Source: Anthracocystis setariae (Eukaryota; Basidiomycota; Ustilaginomycetes; Ustilaginales; Ustilaginaceae). From it: DNA of 64,000 bases. A program made the translations under genes and the position numbers. A model generated the notes under the pieces. That model searched no databases. It saw only the letters and a list, made by a program, of their open reading frames with translations, and had not been told where the DNA came from. Numbering within the stretch: position 1 is the stretch's first letter; each line of letters opens with the position of its first letter. The DNA lies in contig CAKMXJ010000002.1 of assembly GCA_928724745.1 (NCBI GenBank), positions 1,550,001 to 1,614,000 on the forward strand, written 5' to 3'. Shown piece after piece: positions 29,012-40,250 of this stretch.

Positions 29012-32000
29012 CTAAAGCGTTGTATCGTCACTTGCATCGCCTGTGGTTGTAGGGTTGGTGGTGGCGGTGGTGGTGCTAATTGCACCCGAAGACGTAGACC
29101 CTATTGTGTCATTGTCCTTCTTGCCCAGGATCAGCTTTTTCGGCTTGAGCTCTACACCACTGCTTTGGCTCGGAGCTATGGGAATGCCACCGGGCCCGCC
29201 ACCTCCAAACATGGCCTTCCAAGTTGCGTGATCTCTCCTCTGCCGAATCCTCTCGGCTTCCAACACGCCACCTGTCTTGCGCAAGACCTTCTTATCCACA
29301 AACCCAGCCAACTCTTCACTGAACTCGTCGTTGCTCTTGGATGCAAGCATATCCTTCTGCCTCTGCTTCTCAACCGCCTGCAACGCGCGAAGTCGTTTCT
29401 CGTGATTCACCGCCTGAGATTTGACTTCCATCATGACCGTCGACAAACCCTCATGCCCCTCCTCCGGAAGCGGCGGAATGTACTTTCCTCCCTTACCAGA
29501 TCCACCTCGAAGCTTGACCACCTGCTGGATGTTGCTAAACACTTCCTTGAGCGAAGACAGGTCGTCACGCAAGTCCGAGAGCAGACCCTCTTCGTGGTTG
29601 AGGAATTCTTGCTCGTCGACAATGTTTTGCAGCTCGCTCTCCCAGGTCTTTTTCCAGCTTGGCTTGACCGTTTGCACGTACTGTTCCAGCTCCAGCAGTC
29701 CCTTGGTGGCACGATCCGTGTCCTCAACGATCTGCTTGACCAGGATCGGTCGAGGCTTGACACCACGTTGAATCACATCGACGCGAAGGTCATCGACGGT
29801 GTCTTGCAAATCCTCGATCAGAGTCAGCAAATCTTGCGACTGGGTATCGAGTCGAGCCTTACCGGCAACGATAAAGTTACGTTCGGCTGCGACTTTGGTG
29901 GAAGCGATAGCGCGGACGACCCCTGCCTGCTCGCGAACGGTGCCGAGGATCGATTTGACATCGCCCTCGAAATCGGTCTGCAACTGTCGAGTGATTGCAA
30001 ATTCGCGTCGAAGATTCTGCAGCTCCTCAAACTGCACTTTGAGCTCGTGGGCGATCCGGGAGCCTGCCAAAGCGGAGGAAGAGGAGGAAGAGGCAAGGAA
30101 GCCGCTGGATCCGGACCCATCCGACGCGTCGGTGGAAGCATCTTGCTGTGAGGCCGCACGGGCGGTATTGGCACGCTTCAGCTGGGCAACGCGCTGACCA
30201 GCAGCCTGGAACTGAGAATCGGTGATCTTGGCGGGCGTGGCAAGGGATGGAGCCGTCAGAAGATTGTCGTTGCTGACAAAGTTGTGGGACATGCGGCGAA
30301 CGTCACGATCGCGCTCGGCCAAAGCAGCCTTGAGTTCGCGGATCTCACGCGAAATGGTTCCGAGCGACAGATCCAGGTGTTGCTTGACTTGGTCAAGAGG
30401 CTCGATATTGAGCGTAAGAAGGCTACCTTCCTGAACATCGCTGAGATCTTCGAGCTCGTACGTCACGCCGCTCGCCGGGTCCTTGACGTAGATGGTGGGG
30501 AAATCGTCCATGCCAGGCGAATAGGCAAAGCGATCCATGAATAGCATCCGAAGTCTCGCGACACTGATGCCTCTCGTGACAGGATTGGAAGCGTCCAATT
30601 CAATGACCGCTTTCCTGGTCTGACGTCCAAGCTGTAGGAAGATGTTGAGCGATGATGATGTTGCTGCAGCGTGGGATCGAGCCCGAGGCGTGGCCGGAGT
30701 TGATCTGATCGAAGCTGCTGTTGCAGCATCAGCTGTAACGGAGGAGGGTACAACAACAACCTTGTCCTCGATATCTGTCGTGTCGCCGCCAAGGTCGGAA
30801 GGCGGTTGCTGAGCATCAACGAAGGGGAGCGATTCAGTTGAACTGGCCGCCTGGGAAATCACACGCTGCCCTATCGAACTTGGCTGAAGCAGCTCCCGCG
30901 ATTTTCCGGGCGTAGCCTGGGCAGCGGTGTCACTTGTCGGCTTATCCGACGACATGCTGCTCTGGACGGGCGAAGGAGATAGGTCGTCGCGGTCAAAGGT
31001 GGAAGAGGTGGGCGTCTTGACTTCCTCGATCGACTCGATTTTGGAGTCGATCGTAGCTGTGCTTCTGGACCGCGGCATGGCGCGTCCGGCGCCTTCCCTG
31101 GTTCCGTTGACCGCGGACCCAAAGTAGTCGGATGTACGTGCGAACGTGGAAGGACTGTCCAGCGCTGGACTTGTTTCGGGCAGAGGAGGGCGGACGACCC
31201 GACGTGCGCCGCTGGTGCGTCTTTCGGTGGGTTTGCGTTCGGCGAGGGGACTGGCGTTGCCACTGGAATTGGGCGGATACATGTTCATGGCTAGCCCTTG
31301 ACTGTAGCTCTGTCCGATGCCCATCTTGTTAAACGTGTATGCGCTGAAACGCTTGCTGGCTCTACGCTCGAGCGCGTCACGGTTCTTGAGCGCTCGAAGG
31401 CTGGGGTCGTGTTCTGTGAAGTCGGCAGTGTCTACGGAAGATTTAGGAGTATGGCGGGGCGATCTGGCACTCAAGCGTTGCGGTGTCATGCTGTTGAGCG
31501 GAGTGGGCTGATCTGCACTTCGCTCTTCGTCGTCGCTGGATGGGTCTGATGCAGGCGCGGCACCTTGATCGACCAGGGTGAGACGTTCCATGCTTGGCAT
31601 CTTGGGGGTGACTTGACCGGATTCCGTTTCGAAGGGTTCTGATGATGACAAAGTGGCCTGAGCAAGAGCGGGTGATGGATGACTAGCGCGCTGGCCGGGG
31701 GAGCGATCACTGGCAGCTCTCGAGATTCGACTCGGAGGACGAGCGATGCTAGTGCGATTGATTTGGGTATTGGCAGGAGATGTAGCAGAAGATTCGGCGG
31801 CTTCTATCGCTGAAGACTCGTCCGTCCTACGCGCCTGCAGAGCTGCGCTTGCCGAACTCGCCCGCTGCAATGCTTCTGACCGCTGAGTAGCATCCATGGC
31901 AAAATGGATCTCCGATTGCGATTCAGATGTTGGCACCACCGCAGTTTCGCTGAGACCCTGTCGAGAAGCACGTGGACCAAGAACGTGTGCTTGCGCTGGT

Positions 32001-32875
32001 GCTTGTTCTTGTGGTTGTGTTTTTGTTGGGGTGGATGTCACCGGCGCCGCTGGCAGAACATTGGATCTTTTGGCCTCCTTAGCTGCACGCTGCTGGACGA
32101 GATACTGCTTGTACTCGGCCTGCTTCATCTTGAGACCTTGCAGAAGATTGATGATGATCTCACGGATTCGGGGAAGATGGATCTCGAGAACAGCGGGCGA
32201 GGCGTCCTCGGAGAGGCATCGCTCCAGACAGTCACGGAGGTCGTCTGGCACCGAGTTGAGGTCGCTCATGTCGATACCGTACGATCCAAATGCGATCTTG
32301 GCCGAGTTAAAGTCGTTGCCCAGTCGAACATAGATGTCGGAAACGTCCTCTTCGGTGCGCTGTCCTATGGACCATTTGGTGAGCGACTCGAGCAGCATCT
32401 TGGTGGCGACCAGCAGCCTTGTTACGGACGATTCCATATGGTTCGAGGAGAACTTGGTGGGCGAATCCTGCGCAATACTTGCAGGAGGTGGTGGAGCTGG
32501 CGAGGTCGAGGCTGCAGTCATGGAAGATTGGCTAGCCTGGCGTTCACGGCGTTCGCGTTCGCGCTCTACCTGCCTCTGCCTCTCTCGAGCACGCATCTCT
32601 TCTGGCAACTGTGCAGGAGAGCGCGAGTACTGGTTGCCGCTGGGACTGTTCCATGCTGGCCCTGAAGGGATAGAGCCGGAACTATCCTGACGAGACATGT
32701 ACGATGATGAGCCGTGCGGACTGGATTCGTACGATGGTGAACCGCCTGCATCGTGGGCGTAAACATGCTGCGGATGGCGGATGCGATCAGCGGTGACAGG
32801 TTGACTTGAGCCCGAGAGACGATGATTGCTGCGGTCTCCAGAGCCTTTCCGGTTGTTCATGAGATTGGAAAACAT
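29012..32875 (-). CDS. BUD6: Bud6/Aip3 actin and formin regulator
   Basis: Polarity protein that binds actin monomers and formins at growth sites. Intronless, 1287 residues, ATG at 32875. Residues about 145-260 form the N-terminal Aip3 helical region (ESSVTRLLVATKMLLESLTK through the segment ending MKQAEYKQYLVQQR). A Ser-rich middle follows. From about 745 the conserved C-terminal half begins (IFLQLGRQTRKAVIELD, ISVARLRMLFMDRFAYSPGM, DFPTIYVKDPASGVTYELED), then long coiled coil (IRELKAALAERDRDVRRM and onward) that in Bud6 carries the core and flank formin/actin-binding parts. It diverges from HGH1 and converges with the Oca-like gene 145 bases apart. Confidence 0.92.
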   Translation of the reverse strand: MFSNLMNNRKGSGDRSNHRLSGSSQPVTADRIRHPQHVYAHDAGGSPSYESSPHGSSSYMSRQDSSGSIPSGPAWNSPSGNQYSRSPAQLPEEMRARERQRQVERERERRERQASQSSMTAASTSPAPPPPASIAQDSPTKFSSNHMESSVTRLLVATKMLLESLTKWSIGQRTEEDVSDIYVRLGNDFNSAKIAFGSYGIDMSDLNSVPDDLRDCLERCLSEDASPAVLEIHLPRIREIIINLLQGLKMKQAEYKQYLVQQRAAKEAKRSNVLPAAPVTSTPTKTQPQEQAPAQAHVLGPRASRQGLSETAVVPTSESQSEIHFAMDATQRSEALQRASSASAALQARRTDESSAIEAAESSATSPANTQINRTSIARPPSRISRAASDRSPGQRASHPSPALAQATLSSSEPFETESGQVTPKMPSMERLTLVDQGAAPASDPSSDDEERSADQPTPLNSMTPQRLSARSPRHTPKSSVDTADFTEHDPSLRALKNRDALERRASKRFSAYTFNKMGIGQSYSQGLAMNMYPPNSSGNASPLAERKPTERRTSGARRVVRPPLPETSPALDSPSTFARTSDYFGSAVNGTREGAGRAMPRSRSTATIDSKIESIEEVKTPTSSTFDRDDLSPSPVQSSMSSDKPTSDTAAQATPGKSRELLQPSSIGQRVISQAASSTESLPFVDAQQPPSDLGGDTTDIEDKVVVVPSSVTADAATAASIRSTPATPRARSHAAATSSSLNIFLQLGRQTRKAVIELDASNPVTRGISVARLRMLFMDRFAYSPGMDDFPTIYVKDPASGVTYELEDLSDVQEGSLLTLNIEPLDQVKQHLDLSLGTISREIRELKAALAERDRDVRRMSHNFVSNDNLLTAPSLATPAKITDSQFQAAGQRVAQLKRANTARAASQQDASTDASDGSGSSGFLASSSSSSALAGSRIAHELKVQFEELQNLRREFAITRQLQTDFEGDVKSILGTVREQAGVVRAIASTKVAAERNFIVAGKARLDTQSQDLLTLIEDLQDTVDDLRVDVIQRGVKPRPILVKQIVEDTDRATKGLLELEQYVQTVKPSWKKTWESELQNIVDEQEFLNHEEGLLSDLRDDLSSLKEVFSNIQQVVKLRGGSGKGGKYIPPLPEEGHEGLSTVMMEVKSQAVNHEKRLRALQAVEKQRQKDMLASKSNDEFSEELAGFVDKKVLRKTGGVLEAERIRQRRDHATWKAMFGGGGPGGIPIAPSQSSGVELKPKKLILGKKDNDTIGSTSSGAISTTTATTNPTTTGDASDDTTL

Positions 32876-33030
32876 TGTGTGCCCAACCGAGACGCAGCAA
32901 CGACGCCACGCTACCCAGGATGCGTCTCACCGGATGGAGACGGGGCCGAGAAAGCGTTGAGGCAGGTTGACGAGTGTTTGTCACGGCGATGGGCTTGTGA
33001 ATGGTGGTGAAGGTCAAGCTATGGCAGCAA

Positions 33031-33059
33031 TTGCAGTTGCAGTTGCAGTTGCAGTTGCA
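33031..33059. repeat. (TTGCAG)n hexanucleotide repeat
   Basis: Four complete TTGCAG copies plus a fifth partial copy, perfect. Confidence 0.9.
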
Positions 33060-33389
33060 AGGCTGTAGGATCTCGGTGACGTTTTGTGAATGCAGCACAC
33101 CAGCGCCAAAGGCTTAGGTTGCTCGGCCCAAGGAGGCGGATTGACGGACAGCTTTCCTTTGACGTCCGTGGTCCAAGCGTGTGTCCCATCATCGTCCATC
33201 TGAAACCCGATCCACCCGATACCATTCTTTTGAGAAAGAGCAATTTAAGGGTCCATAATTTCGCTCATAATAATAATAATAATTTCTAGCAAAACCCCCA
33301 CCAAACGAAAGACAGAGAAGAGATGAACTGGAAGGCAATTGATGCAGGATGATGATGATGGTGCGACTCGAAGCTCGAGGAACGAACCA

Positions 33390-33391
<2 letters not shown>

Positions 33392-33419
<28 letters not shown>
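33392..33419. repeat. 28-T homopolymer
   Basis: Uninterrupted run about 180 bases upstream of the HGH1 start. Confidence 0.9.
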
Positions 33420-33423
<4 letters not shown>

Positions 33424-33599
33424 AAAATGTGTGTGTGCTGCTGCGTCAAAAATTGAATAACCGGCGTTAAACGCGGCTGAATTATTATTATTCTGAAATT
33501 TTTTAAGTTGTTCGGAAGTCCTTCTGTGCTTCGGTCCTTCCTTCCGTTCAGGATATCATCTATACAAGTTCCAATACCTGCAACGCAGCATAGTCCGGC

Positions 33600-35297
33600 A
33601 TGCCTTCGACGACGACGACGACGCCACCCCCGGAGCTCGAGGTGCTCACGTTCCTGTCGGATCCAAACGCCCAAGTTCGTCAGGTGGCTCTAAGTAACAT
33701 TGTTGGGTTCAGTGCCAAAGACAGCCCGCACCGCTCGCTCCTCATCTCGAAGCATAAGAATCGAGATGGGTCTCCCCTCATGGGCCGCGATGGAAAGGAG
33801 GTGGATACAGTAGAGGATCTCAAACGTCTCTGTCAGGATCAACCCATCACCGCACACGACGCTTTCAGTGCACTGATCAACATTTCCGATAGCCTCGTCC
33901 TCGCCCGCAAGATCGGAGACAAGACTTTCCTCGAGTTCCTAGTCCGCTACATTGCCGATCCCGTGTCGCTCCTCGCCGACTTGGCCTGCATGCTACTCTC
34001 CAACTTAACCAAGCTCGAATCCATTTGCGCCATCCTGCTGGATCTCCAGGTGCAGGCACGTCCCTTTTACAGCTTCATGGCATCCGAAGAGATGGAAGGC
34101 GCCCTCAACGGCATGAACGTGGAGCCTAATGACCCCGAATACGCTACAAAGAAGGCCAAGGCTGAAGAGTACGCCAAGAAGCTTGCAGAGCAGGCAAAGA
34201 AGATGGACGAAAAGGTCCCGGCTATGGCTCGTCTGCTTGATGCGTTCGAGGAAGGTGCTACAGTCGCATCGCAAGGAAGCGATCTCGAGGCGATGAAGAA
34301 GCGAGCCAAAGATGCTGCCACCAAGGCGGAATCGGACAAAGAGCCGGAAAAGGTGGAACGTGGGCCGGATGGAAGACCAAGAATCAAGCGCAAGACCAAC
34401 TGCAACTTCCTCGCTAGCGTCTTTGCCAATGTCACAGTCCTGCCGAGAGGGCGAGACTGGTTCGTCACACCGCTTTCCGCCTCATCGGCAGCTGCATCTT
34501 CAACGGCTCAGGCTGCCCTCGCACGCGGCATTGACCAACAGGGTCTTGTTCCTGCTGCCACAGAGTACCCCGTCGCCCGTATCATGGCCTTCACAGAGCA
34601 CCCCAACTTGATCCGCAGAGGTGGTGTCATCAGCACACTCAAGTAAGTAACTCAACCTGTTTGTTCCTCGACTAGCATCCCGTACCTTTTCTGCTGTAGA
34701 TTACTGACGAGCCTTTCATATGCACTCGATCTACTTGTCCATACCAGAAACGTCCTTTTCATTAAATCAGCGCACAAGCTTCTAATCGCGCCACCACCAG
34801 TTCGCGATGGTGAAGACGAAATGCTTGCTGGTGCCCTTCGCGCCACAACTCGCCCACCCTCTTCTGTTGACATTCTCCCGTATCTGCTCCTTCCGCTGTG
34901 CGACGGAAAGGAACTCGCCGAGGTCGATCTCGAAGACCAAGAAGAGCTTCCCGAAGAATGTCAGATGCTGCCAGAGGATAAGAAGCGCGAAAGGGACCCG
35001 GCGCTCCGCCTTATGCTCATCGAATCGCTGCTTCTCCTCTGCACCAACATCTATGGTCGTCAGTGCCTCCGTGCTCGTGGAGCATACGTCGTTGTCAGGT
35101 CAGCACACTTGGTCGAGTCGGACGAGAAAATCGCCGAGGCGGTCCTCAGGCTGGTCAACATCCTCAAGCGCGATGAGTCGGCAGCCACAGCCAAGGATCT
35201 CGAGGACGATGCAGCTGCCAATGAAGAAGATGTTGGCGCCGAATCCCAGCAAGACGACGAGAGCGGGGATGAGGACCTTCAGATCGAGGAACTCTAA
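33600..35297 (+). CDS. HGH1: HGH1, eEF2-folding chaperone adaptor
   Basis: HGH1/FAM203 family; in yeast Hgh1 helps newly made elongation factor 2 fold together with TRiC and Hsp90. Two exons, 33600-34642 and 34748-35297, with a GTAAGT...CAG intron that restores the frame (...VISTLK then NVLFIKSAHKL), giving 530 residues. Armadillo-like helices are visible from the N-terminus (ELEVLTFLSDPNAQVRQVAL), with family blocks TNCNFLASVFANVTVLPRGR and ARIMAFTEHPNLIRRGGVIS and the C-terminal PYLLLPLCDGKELAE...LP. A Lys/Glu/Ala-rich insert (residues about 180-255) is longer than in yeast. The tail is acidic. Confidence 0.93.
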
Positions 35298-36518
35298 TCC
35301 GCGACTTTCTCTGAATCTTGGCACGGCAGAGCGATCCACGGGCTCCACCAGGCATTTGTATTTTTACCTTTTAGTTTGCATGGCTTGACACTTTCATGGT
35401 CCATGCAGGCGAGAGTGTGACGATGATGCGCTTCTATCCGGTCGAGCGACTGCATCAGAATCGAGTACAATTTGTGTGGATAAGAGGTCGGAACCTGGTT
35501 GATCGGTCGTTCCAAGTGCACGAGGCGAGCGAGCTTGGCTATGAAATGCAAGGCTTAGCGCCTCGGATGAGGCCAAGCACTGAATTGCCGCTTTCGGCTC
35601 CCGCTGAGCAGATGGCTTTCAAGAGTGTAACTTGGAAAGCGTTGGTCTATCTAGGGCATTGCCAGCTCGGATCGGACTTGCCCGCGTCCTGAGGCAATCG
35701 GTGGCAGACTGGTGGTGTGGTAGCCAGTTGACATGTGAAGCGCCACTTCTCACGACTTTGACTACTGCAAGCCATCTGGCTTCCCGCCTTCATTTTTGTC
35801 CTCCAGCTGCTTTGTTTCTCAACTCAACCTCATCTCACGATTGAATACTTCATGTGTACTCTCCCCTTCCTGTTTCACCATCATCACGTCCCGTCGGAAG
35901 AAGATGCAAGACACTAGTGGGGTAGAGTTACAGCTCAAGGTTGATCGGAGAACTTTCTCCTAAACAACAACCGAATCACTGGGGGAACGTATCGGTCGAT
36001 TCTCGGTCTGACCAAAGTTCAAGGCAAATGCAAGTCATGTTGCGTGACGGCGTTTCGCTGCTCTTACAGTACTTCTTGATGCAGAGGCAGCAGATGGCTT
36101 CATTGTGGCTGACACCTTTGCAAACGCTAAAAGCGTCAGCAGAGGCAACCACCGAGAAGAATGTGGCGATCATGGTGCTCGTGCCAGTCTATGCTAGGAA
36201 GTGAGCTGACCATGTCTCATTGGAGACCTCATTGGAACAAGCTTCAAGCTCCAGGAACTCGAAAGATGGTGCCCGAAGCTGTGGTACATGGCTTGACTTC
36301 ACAGCAATGGCGCAAGCCAACATAGGCTCGAATTCGGTCAAGAGAAGGAGTGCTGAGCTCGCTCAGCAAGACCTTCTAGAGCGAAGATCTGGCAGAAGGA
36401 CGAGATCGTCGGCAAATGGTTCGTTGCTCGTCTCTTTACATGCCCATAAAAGCGCTCGAACGGCACTCTTGCCATCTCAACATTGCCATCGTCTCCGAGA
36501 ACCATGTGATTCAACACG
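35298..36518. other. Intergenic region upstream of the Zn2Cys6 gene
   Basis: 1.2 kb between two plus-strand genes; short frames only, none with recognisable protein character. It must hold the HGH1 3' end and the promoter of the regulator gene. Confidence 0.4.
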
Positions 36519-37526
36519 ATGGCTTTGCTCACTCCATCGTCGAACAGTGACTCGTCACCTCCACCATGCTACCCTCAGCTGCAAATCGATGCGGCCCCGG
36601 CGCTACCTTCGGGCGCTGTGTCTGCTCCCGAAGGATCGATCCGAAAACGTGTCGTCCGGGCGTGCGAAGTCTGTCGTCGCAAGAAAGTCAAGTGCAATGG
36701 CCAGAAACCCTGTAGTCATTGCATAGCGTTCGCAGAAGAATGCTTCTACGTCGATGTCAAAGATCGGTCGGCTTACAGTCGGAGGTACGTCGAGTCGCTT
36801 GAGCTGAGATTGGCCAAGCTGGAAAGGGCTTGGGCCATGGTATTTGAGAGCGGCGGGTTAGCTTGTCGAACCGAAGGCTGTTGCGGATGTTTTTTTCAGC
36901 GCGACGCATCGGATGGGATGAGAAGAGCGAGCGATCCGGGCGCTGGAGCATCAGTCATGTGGCAGGACATGATCAAAGACAGTCGATCGACGCCTCCTGA
37001 ACGCTTGCTGATGGAGTTTAGATCTCACGCTGGCGGCAAAGCAGATTTCAGAGATGGAAAGAGGAGAGAATTGGAAGAATGTGGCAGTGCTGTCACGCCG
37101 CCAAGAGGCGAAAGTAAACGTTGGCGAGCTGCCAGTATGACCGGCAATGGACCTGTAGCCACGCCAATGGCTACGTTCCACTCCGAAACAACGGTACGAC
37201 CCCTCGCCCAGGCTCCATCCGACAATGGACAAAGCCATCTTGGTCCTCAACTCAGCATTCCCCATGCGGCTAGTTTTGTCCGGGCTCCTTCAATGCAGTG
37301 GCCTTCCAACGGGGAATTGGCGTCATTCTTCCATGACTCTGCCGGTCTCCTTCCGCTCCCTCCGCCTCCAACCAACCCGAGTCCGAGCGATAACCTGCAG
37401 ATGGACGCTTCATCCTGCTATGCTAATCAGGAAGATCTTGCTGGACTTTTGAGGCAGTTTATGGGTCAAGAAGGTGCACATCGTCCCATAGAAATCTCGG
37501 AGCCGAGATTCAAACCGATGCAATGA
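36519..37526 (+). CDS. Zn2Cys6 transcription factor
   Basis: Fungal binuclear-cluster DNA-binding regulator, nuclear. Intronless, 335 residues. The cluster starts at Cys 49: CEVCRRKKVKCNGQKPCSHC followed by IAFAEEC, giving the CX2CX6CX5CX2CX6C spacing with the basic RRKKVK loop. A short heptad-like linker (YVESLELRLAKLERAW) after the cluster suggests dimerisation. There is no visible fungal-specific transcription factor domain behind it; the rest is low complexity, so the protein is short for the class. It converges with the HMG-box gene, stop codons 120 bases apart. Target genes are unknown. Confidence 0.88.
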   Translation: MALLTPSSNSDSSPPPCYPQLQIDAAPALPSGAVSAPEGSIRKRVVRACEVCRRKKVKCNGQKPCSHCIAFAEECFYVDVKDRSAYSRRYVESLELRLAKLERAWAMVFESGGLACRTEGCCGCFFQRDASDGMRRASDPGAGASVMWQDMIKDSRSTPPERLLMEFRSHAGGKADFRDGKRRELEECGSAVTPPRGESKRWRAASMTGNGPVATPMATFHSETTVRPLAQAPSDNGQSHLGPQLSIPHAASFVRAPSMQWPSNGELASFFHDSAGLLPLPPPPTNPSPSDNLQMDASSCYANQEDLAGLLRQFMGQEGAHRPIEISEPRFKPMQ

Positions 37527-37646
37527 CGATGAAGAGAGGGAGCACAACATAAATTAAAGCAAAACTGGTAATGATGTATATGTGAAAAGAGTTGGGTAGA
37601 GGCGAGATTGACCGCAGATACGTCGGCGAAGAGGAGTTTTATCGTG

Positions 37647-40250
37647 TTATGCCCCATTGTCCCTGATAGTCTGGTCGTCGTCCCGCGCATTCTCCTGTTG
37701 ACATGCACCGGTAGATCGATGCCGGACGCGCGAAAGCCTGTGCTTGATGGAACTTATCTGGTCGTCTGTCCAGCTGCGTAGCCCTTTCCCAAAGGCAGGC
37801 GCGGACGTCTTTGCCTGGCTCATAGGCTTGCTCACTACTCCAGCTGCTTCCAACGACGAAGTCTCCGCTCGATTCGCCTCGCGAAGGGAAGTGGAGCCCA
37901 TTTTCGGAGGTGGAAGACTGTCCTGTTGAGATGCAGAAGTGTGATGAATAGGGCGGCTATAATTCTGGCCTTCGTGGAGCGACGTCTTGACGGGAGTGGA
38001 AGCAGAGGCAAACACATGTTCTAGCTCGTGTGCAGAGTTTTGGGTGCAAGCTGTGCTGTTGGACTGCTGAGCTGAAGGATATAGCTCTGTGTAGTTGCTG
38101 CTCTGGCTGTTATCGCCACATGTCGTTGGATTGCTTGGGTCGCTGATCTGACTGCTGGTGTGCGCCGCGGTTAAGCCAAGCGCAGGCAGGAAAGCATCTT
38201 GCCAGTCACGCCACTCGCCATGCTGCTGGTCGTCTGTGGACTCAGTGATGGGCTGTACGGGACAAGCAGGTTGTTCCACAAGTGGGAAATCGGAAGTGTG
38301 ATTCGAGGTTGACTCGATGAGTTGCGTTAGAAGCTGTTGAACAGCAATCTGCTGACGTCGAAACTCTCGTGCAGATTCATCATTTCCGGCGCTTGGCTGA
38401 TGGCCATCGGTTGTGCCAAGAGCGATAAGATCTCCTTCAAGATTGTAAAAGTGGCCTTGAACCTGGCGAGCCTCGTTTGGCTCGGAGAGAGCCACAATCG
38501 CGGAGTTGAATGGATTCAGCTGATAGCCCGCAGGATCTGGAGGATCGATCGATTCCTCATGGCCCACGTCAAAGTAGGACCACGAAGAGGCAGGACCGAT
38601 ACGAGCTGAGTTAGGGTCTTGCAGGTAGTGATTAGTAAATTGAGGAATGTCCATGTCATTTGCATCGTACGAAAAGGTGGTTTGCCGAGCTGCAGGAACA
38701 GTTGACTGCTGGATCGAGATTAGCTCTGGCTGAGACTGAGGACGAGCCTCGTAACACGGCTCAGGCTGGGTCCAATCGGCGAGTCCACCGAATTCAGCCG
38801 CTTGGGAGGCATCCATTCGGATGTTTAGGGAAGGTCCAGTCGCAGCAGAGATTGGTAAATGCATCTGATTCGAAGGGTCCAAAGAAGCGCAAAGGCTACT
38901 TGCCTGCGTATCTGATTCGCTGTTGAACCATGCACCTTGCATGGAACTTTCCGGCTGCATTTCCCAGGTCGGTTGAACGTTGCTTGCATAGTCCCTCCGC
39001 TGCGTTCGGTCTACCGTCGAAGTCGACAGGATGGTGGCATACCGTTCAGCTGCCGATGTGCTTTGTGTGTGCTCGACGGCTGACCCCTGCTGCGACAATA
39101 TCAATGGTGACGATTCAGTTTCTGCGGACAGTAGGCCCTTTTCGGCCAAAGAAGCCTGCAGCAAAGCGCGTCGCTCTGGCTTCAAAGAGCGCTTGACCGC
39201 ATCTGCTAGATTTGTCCGAGTTCTTTGCGTTGGGTCCGACTCGATGAGACTTGCAGCTGGCGTTGAATCGTCGGTAGTGATGGCCTGCCCGATGGGGATT
39301 GGAGGTGTTTGATCCGGTGCAAGGAAGACATGCTGATGAAGTCGGAGTGGATCCGGAACTAAGGTGCTGAATGAGTCATGAGACGAAGGAGCACCAATGT
39401 GACCATCGAGCGATTTTCTCGCCGGGGCTTTCGTGTGACATTGCGACCGGCTTGGCCCTCTTTGAGAAGTGGAGCGAGTAAGACGAATTTCAAGATGAGG
39501 GTCACTCGTTCCATCTGGTCCAGCGTACAGCGCGAATGTTGTAGCTTGCATTGCTTGTATGGCATGCGAGTGGGCTGTGCTGAGTGACTTTGGCGATACA
39601 GGGCCTGAGGATGAAGTTCGGCGATGTCGACTCGCGGAGTACGGCGAGCTTCTTGACCTTGCCCCCTCTAAAGAGGCCCTCTTCCGGCCGCTCCCTGATC
39701 CCGAGCCAGATACTGGACCGGTGAGATCACCAGGGGAGAAGTCGGTGTCGCCCTTGCTCTCTGGTGTCTGCTTGGCTTCGAGTTTGCTAGGCGCACTGGT
39801 CGATGAAGTTGTCGCGCTGGTGCCAGCTCTACGAGAAGGCTTGAAACGGTATTCAGGATATCTCTCTGAATGCTCTCTAGCAGCCTGTTCTGACTGCGCG
39901 TAGAACAAAGCCTTGATGTCTTCGGTCTCGTTGCGCCAAAGCTCGCCGATGCGTTTGCTGAGCTGACGCTGATAGTCCAATTTGCCGAGACCTGTTCCCA
40001 TGTCGGCATGTGCCTCTTTGCTGTTGAGTTCGCGCATCTTGCTGGATCTGTAGAGAATGAAGGCATTGGGTGGACGAGGAATCTTGCGAAGGATCGGAGG
40101 ATGCTGGGGCTTTGAAGAGGGTTGTACCGACTGTGATTCCGGAGGGGGCTGCGATGAAGGTCCAGCCAAAGTTTGAGAGCCAGAGGAGGTGCTCCGCGAC
40201 GCTCTCGATGGCCTAGCGGAGCTCCATCCATCGCGAGAACCTCGTTCCAT
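37647..40250 (-). CDS. HMG-box transcription factor (MAT/Ste11/Prf1/Rop1-like)
   Basis: Sequence-specific HMG-box regulator, nuclear. Intronless, 867 residues. One HMG box lies at about residues 50-130: ILRKIPRPPNAFILYRSSKM, then LSKRIGELWRNETEDIKALF and HSERYPEYRFKPSRR. The PRPPNAFILYR opening is that of fungal mating-type and Ste11-type factors. The rest is Ser/Gln-rich. In Ustilago, Prf1 and Rop1 are HMG proteins that control mating and pathogenic development; I cannot tell which, if either, this one corresponds to. Its upstream spacer is long (1.9 kb) and carries ACAAAGGG and ACAAAGGA motifs. Confidence 0.88.
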   Translation of the reverse strand: MERGSRDGWSSARPSRASRSTSSGSQTLAGPSSQPPPESQSVQPSSKPQHPPILRKIPRPPNAFILYRSSKMRELNSKEAHADMGTGLGKLDYQRQLSKRIGELWRNETEDIKALFYAQSEQAAREHSERYPEYRFKPSRRAGTSATTSSTSAPSKLEAKQTPESKGDTDFSPGDLTGPVSGSGSGSGRKRASLEGARSRSSPYSASRHRRTSSSGPVSPKSLSTAHSHAIQAMQATTFALYAGPDGTSDPHLEIRLTRSTSQRGPSRSQCHTKAPARKSLDGHIGAPSSHDSFSTLVPDPLRLHQHVFLAPDQTPPIPIGQAITTDDSTPAASLIESDPTQRTRTNLADAVKRSLKPERRALLQASLAEKGLLSAETESSPLILSQQGSAVEHTQSTSAAERYATILSTSTVDRTQRRDYASNVQPTWEMQPESSMQGAWFNSESDTQASSLCASLDPSNQMHLPISAATGPSLNIRMDASQAAEFGGLADWTQPEPCYEARPQSQPELISIQQSTVPAARQTTFSYDANDMDIPQFTNHYLQDPNSARIGPASSWSYFDVGHEESIDPPDPAGYQLNPFNSAIVALSEPNEARQVQGHFYNLEGDLIALGTTDGHQPSAGNDESAREFRRQQIAVQQLLTQLIESTSNHTSDFPLVEQPACPVQPITESTDDQQHGEWRDWQDAFLPALGLTAAHTSSQISDPSNPTTCGDNSQSSNYTELYPSAQQSNSTACTQNSAHELEHVFASASTPVKTSLHEGQNYSRPIHHTSASQQDSLPPPKMGSTSLREANRAETSSLEAAGVVSKPMSQAKTSAPAFGKGLRSWTDDQISSIKHRLSRVRHRSTGACQQENARDDDQTIRDNGA

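Larger units (their letters stand above)
32876..33599. promoter_or_regulatory. Divergent promoter BUD6/HGH1 with simple repeats
   Basis: 724 bases holding a TTGCAG hexamer array (33031-33059), an AAT trinucleotide run near 33267-33282, a 28-T tract (33392-33419) and ATTATTATT near 33481. The T tract could keep nucleosomes off the HGH1 promoter. Confidence 0.5.

Noticed and set aside
29165..30151. 328-codon plus-strand frame opposite Bud6
   Set aside because: Shadow of the Bud6 coiled-coil region.
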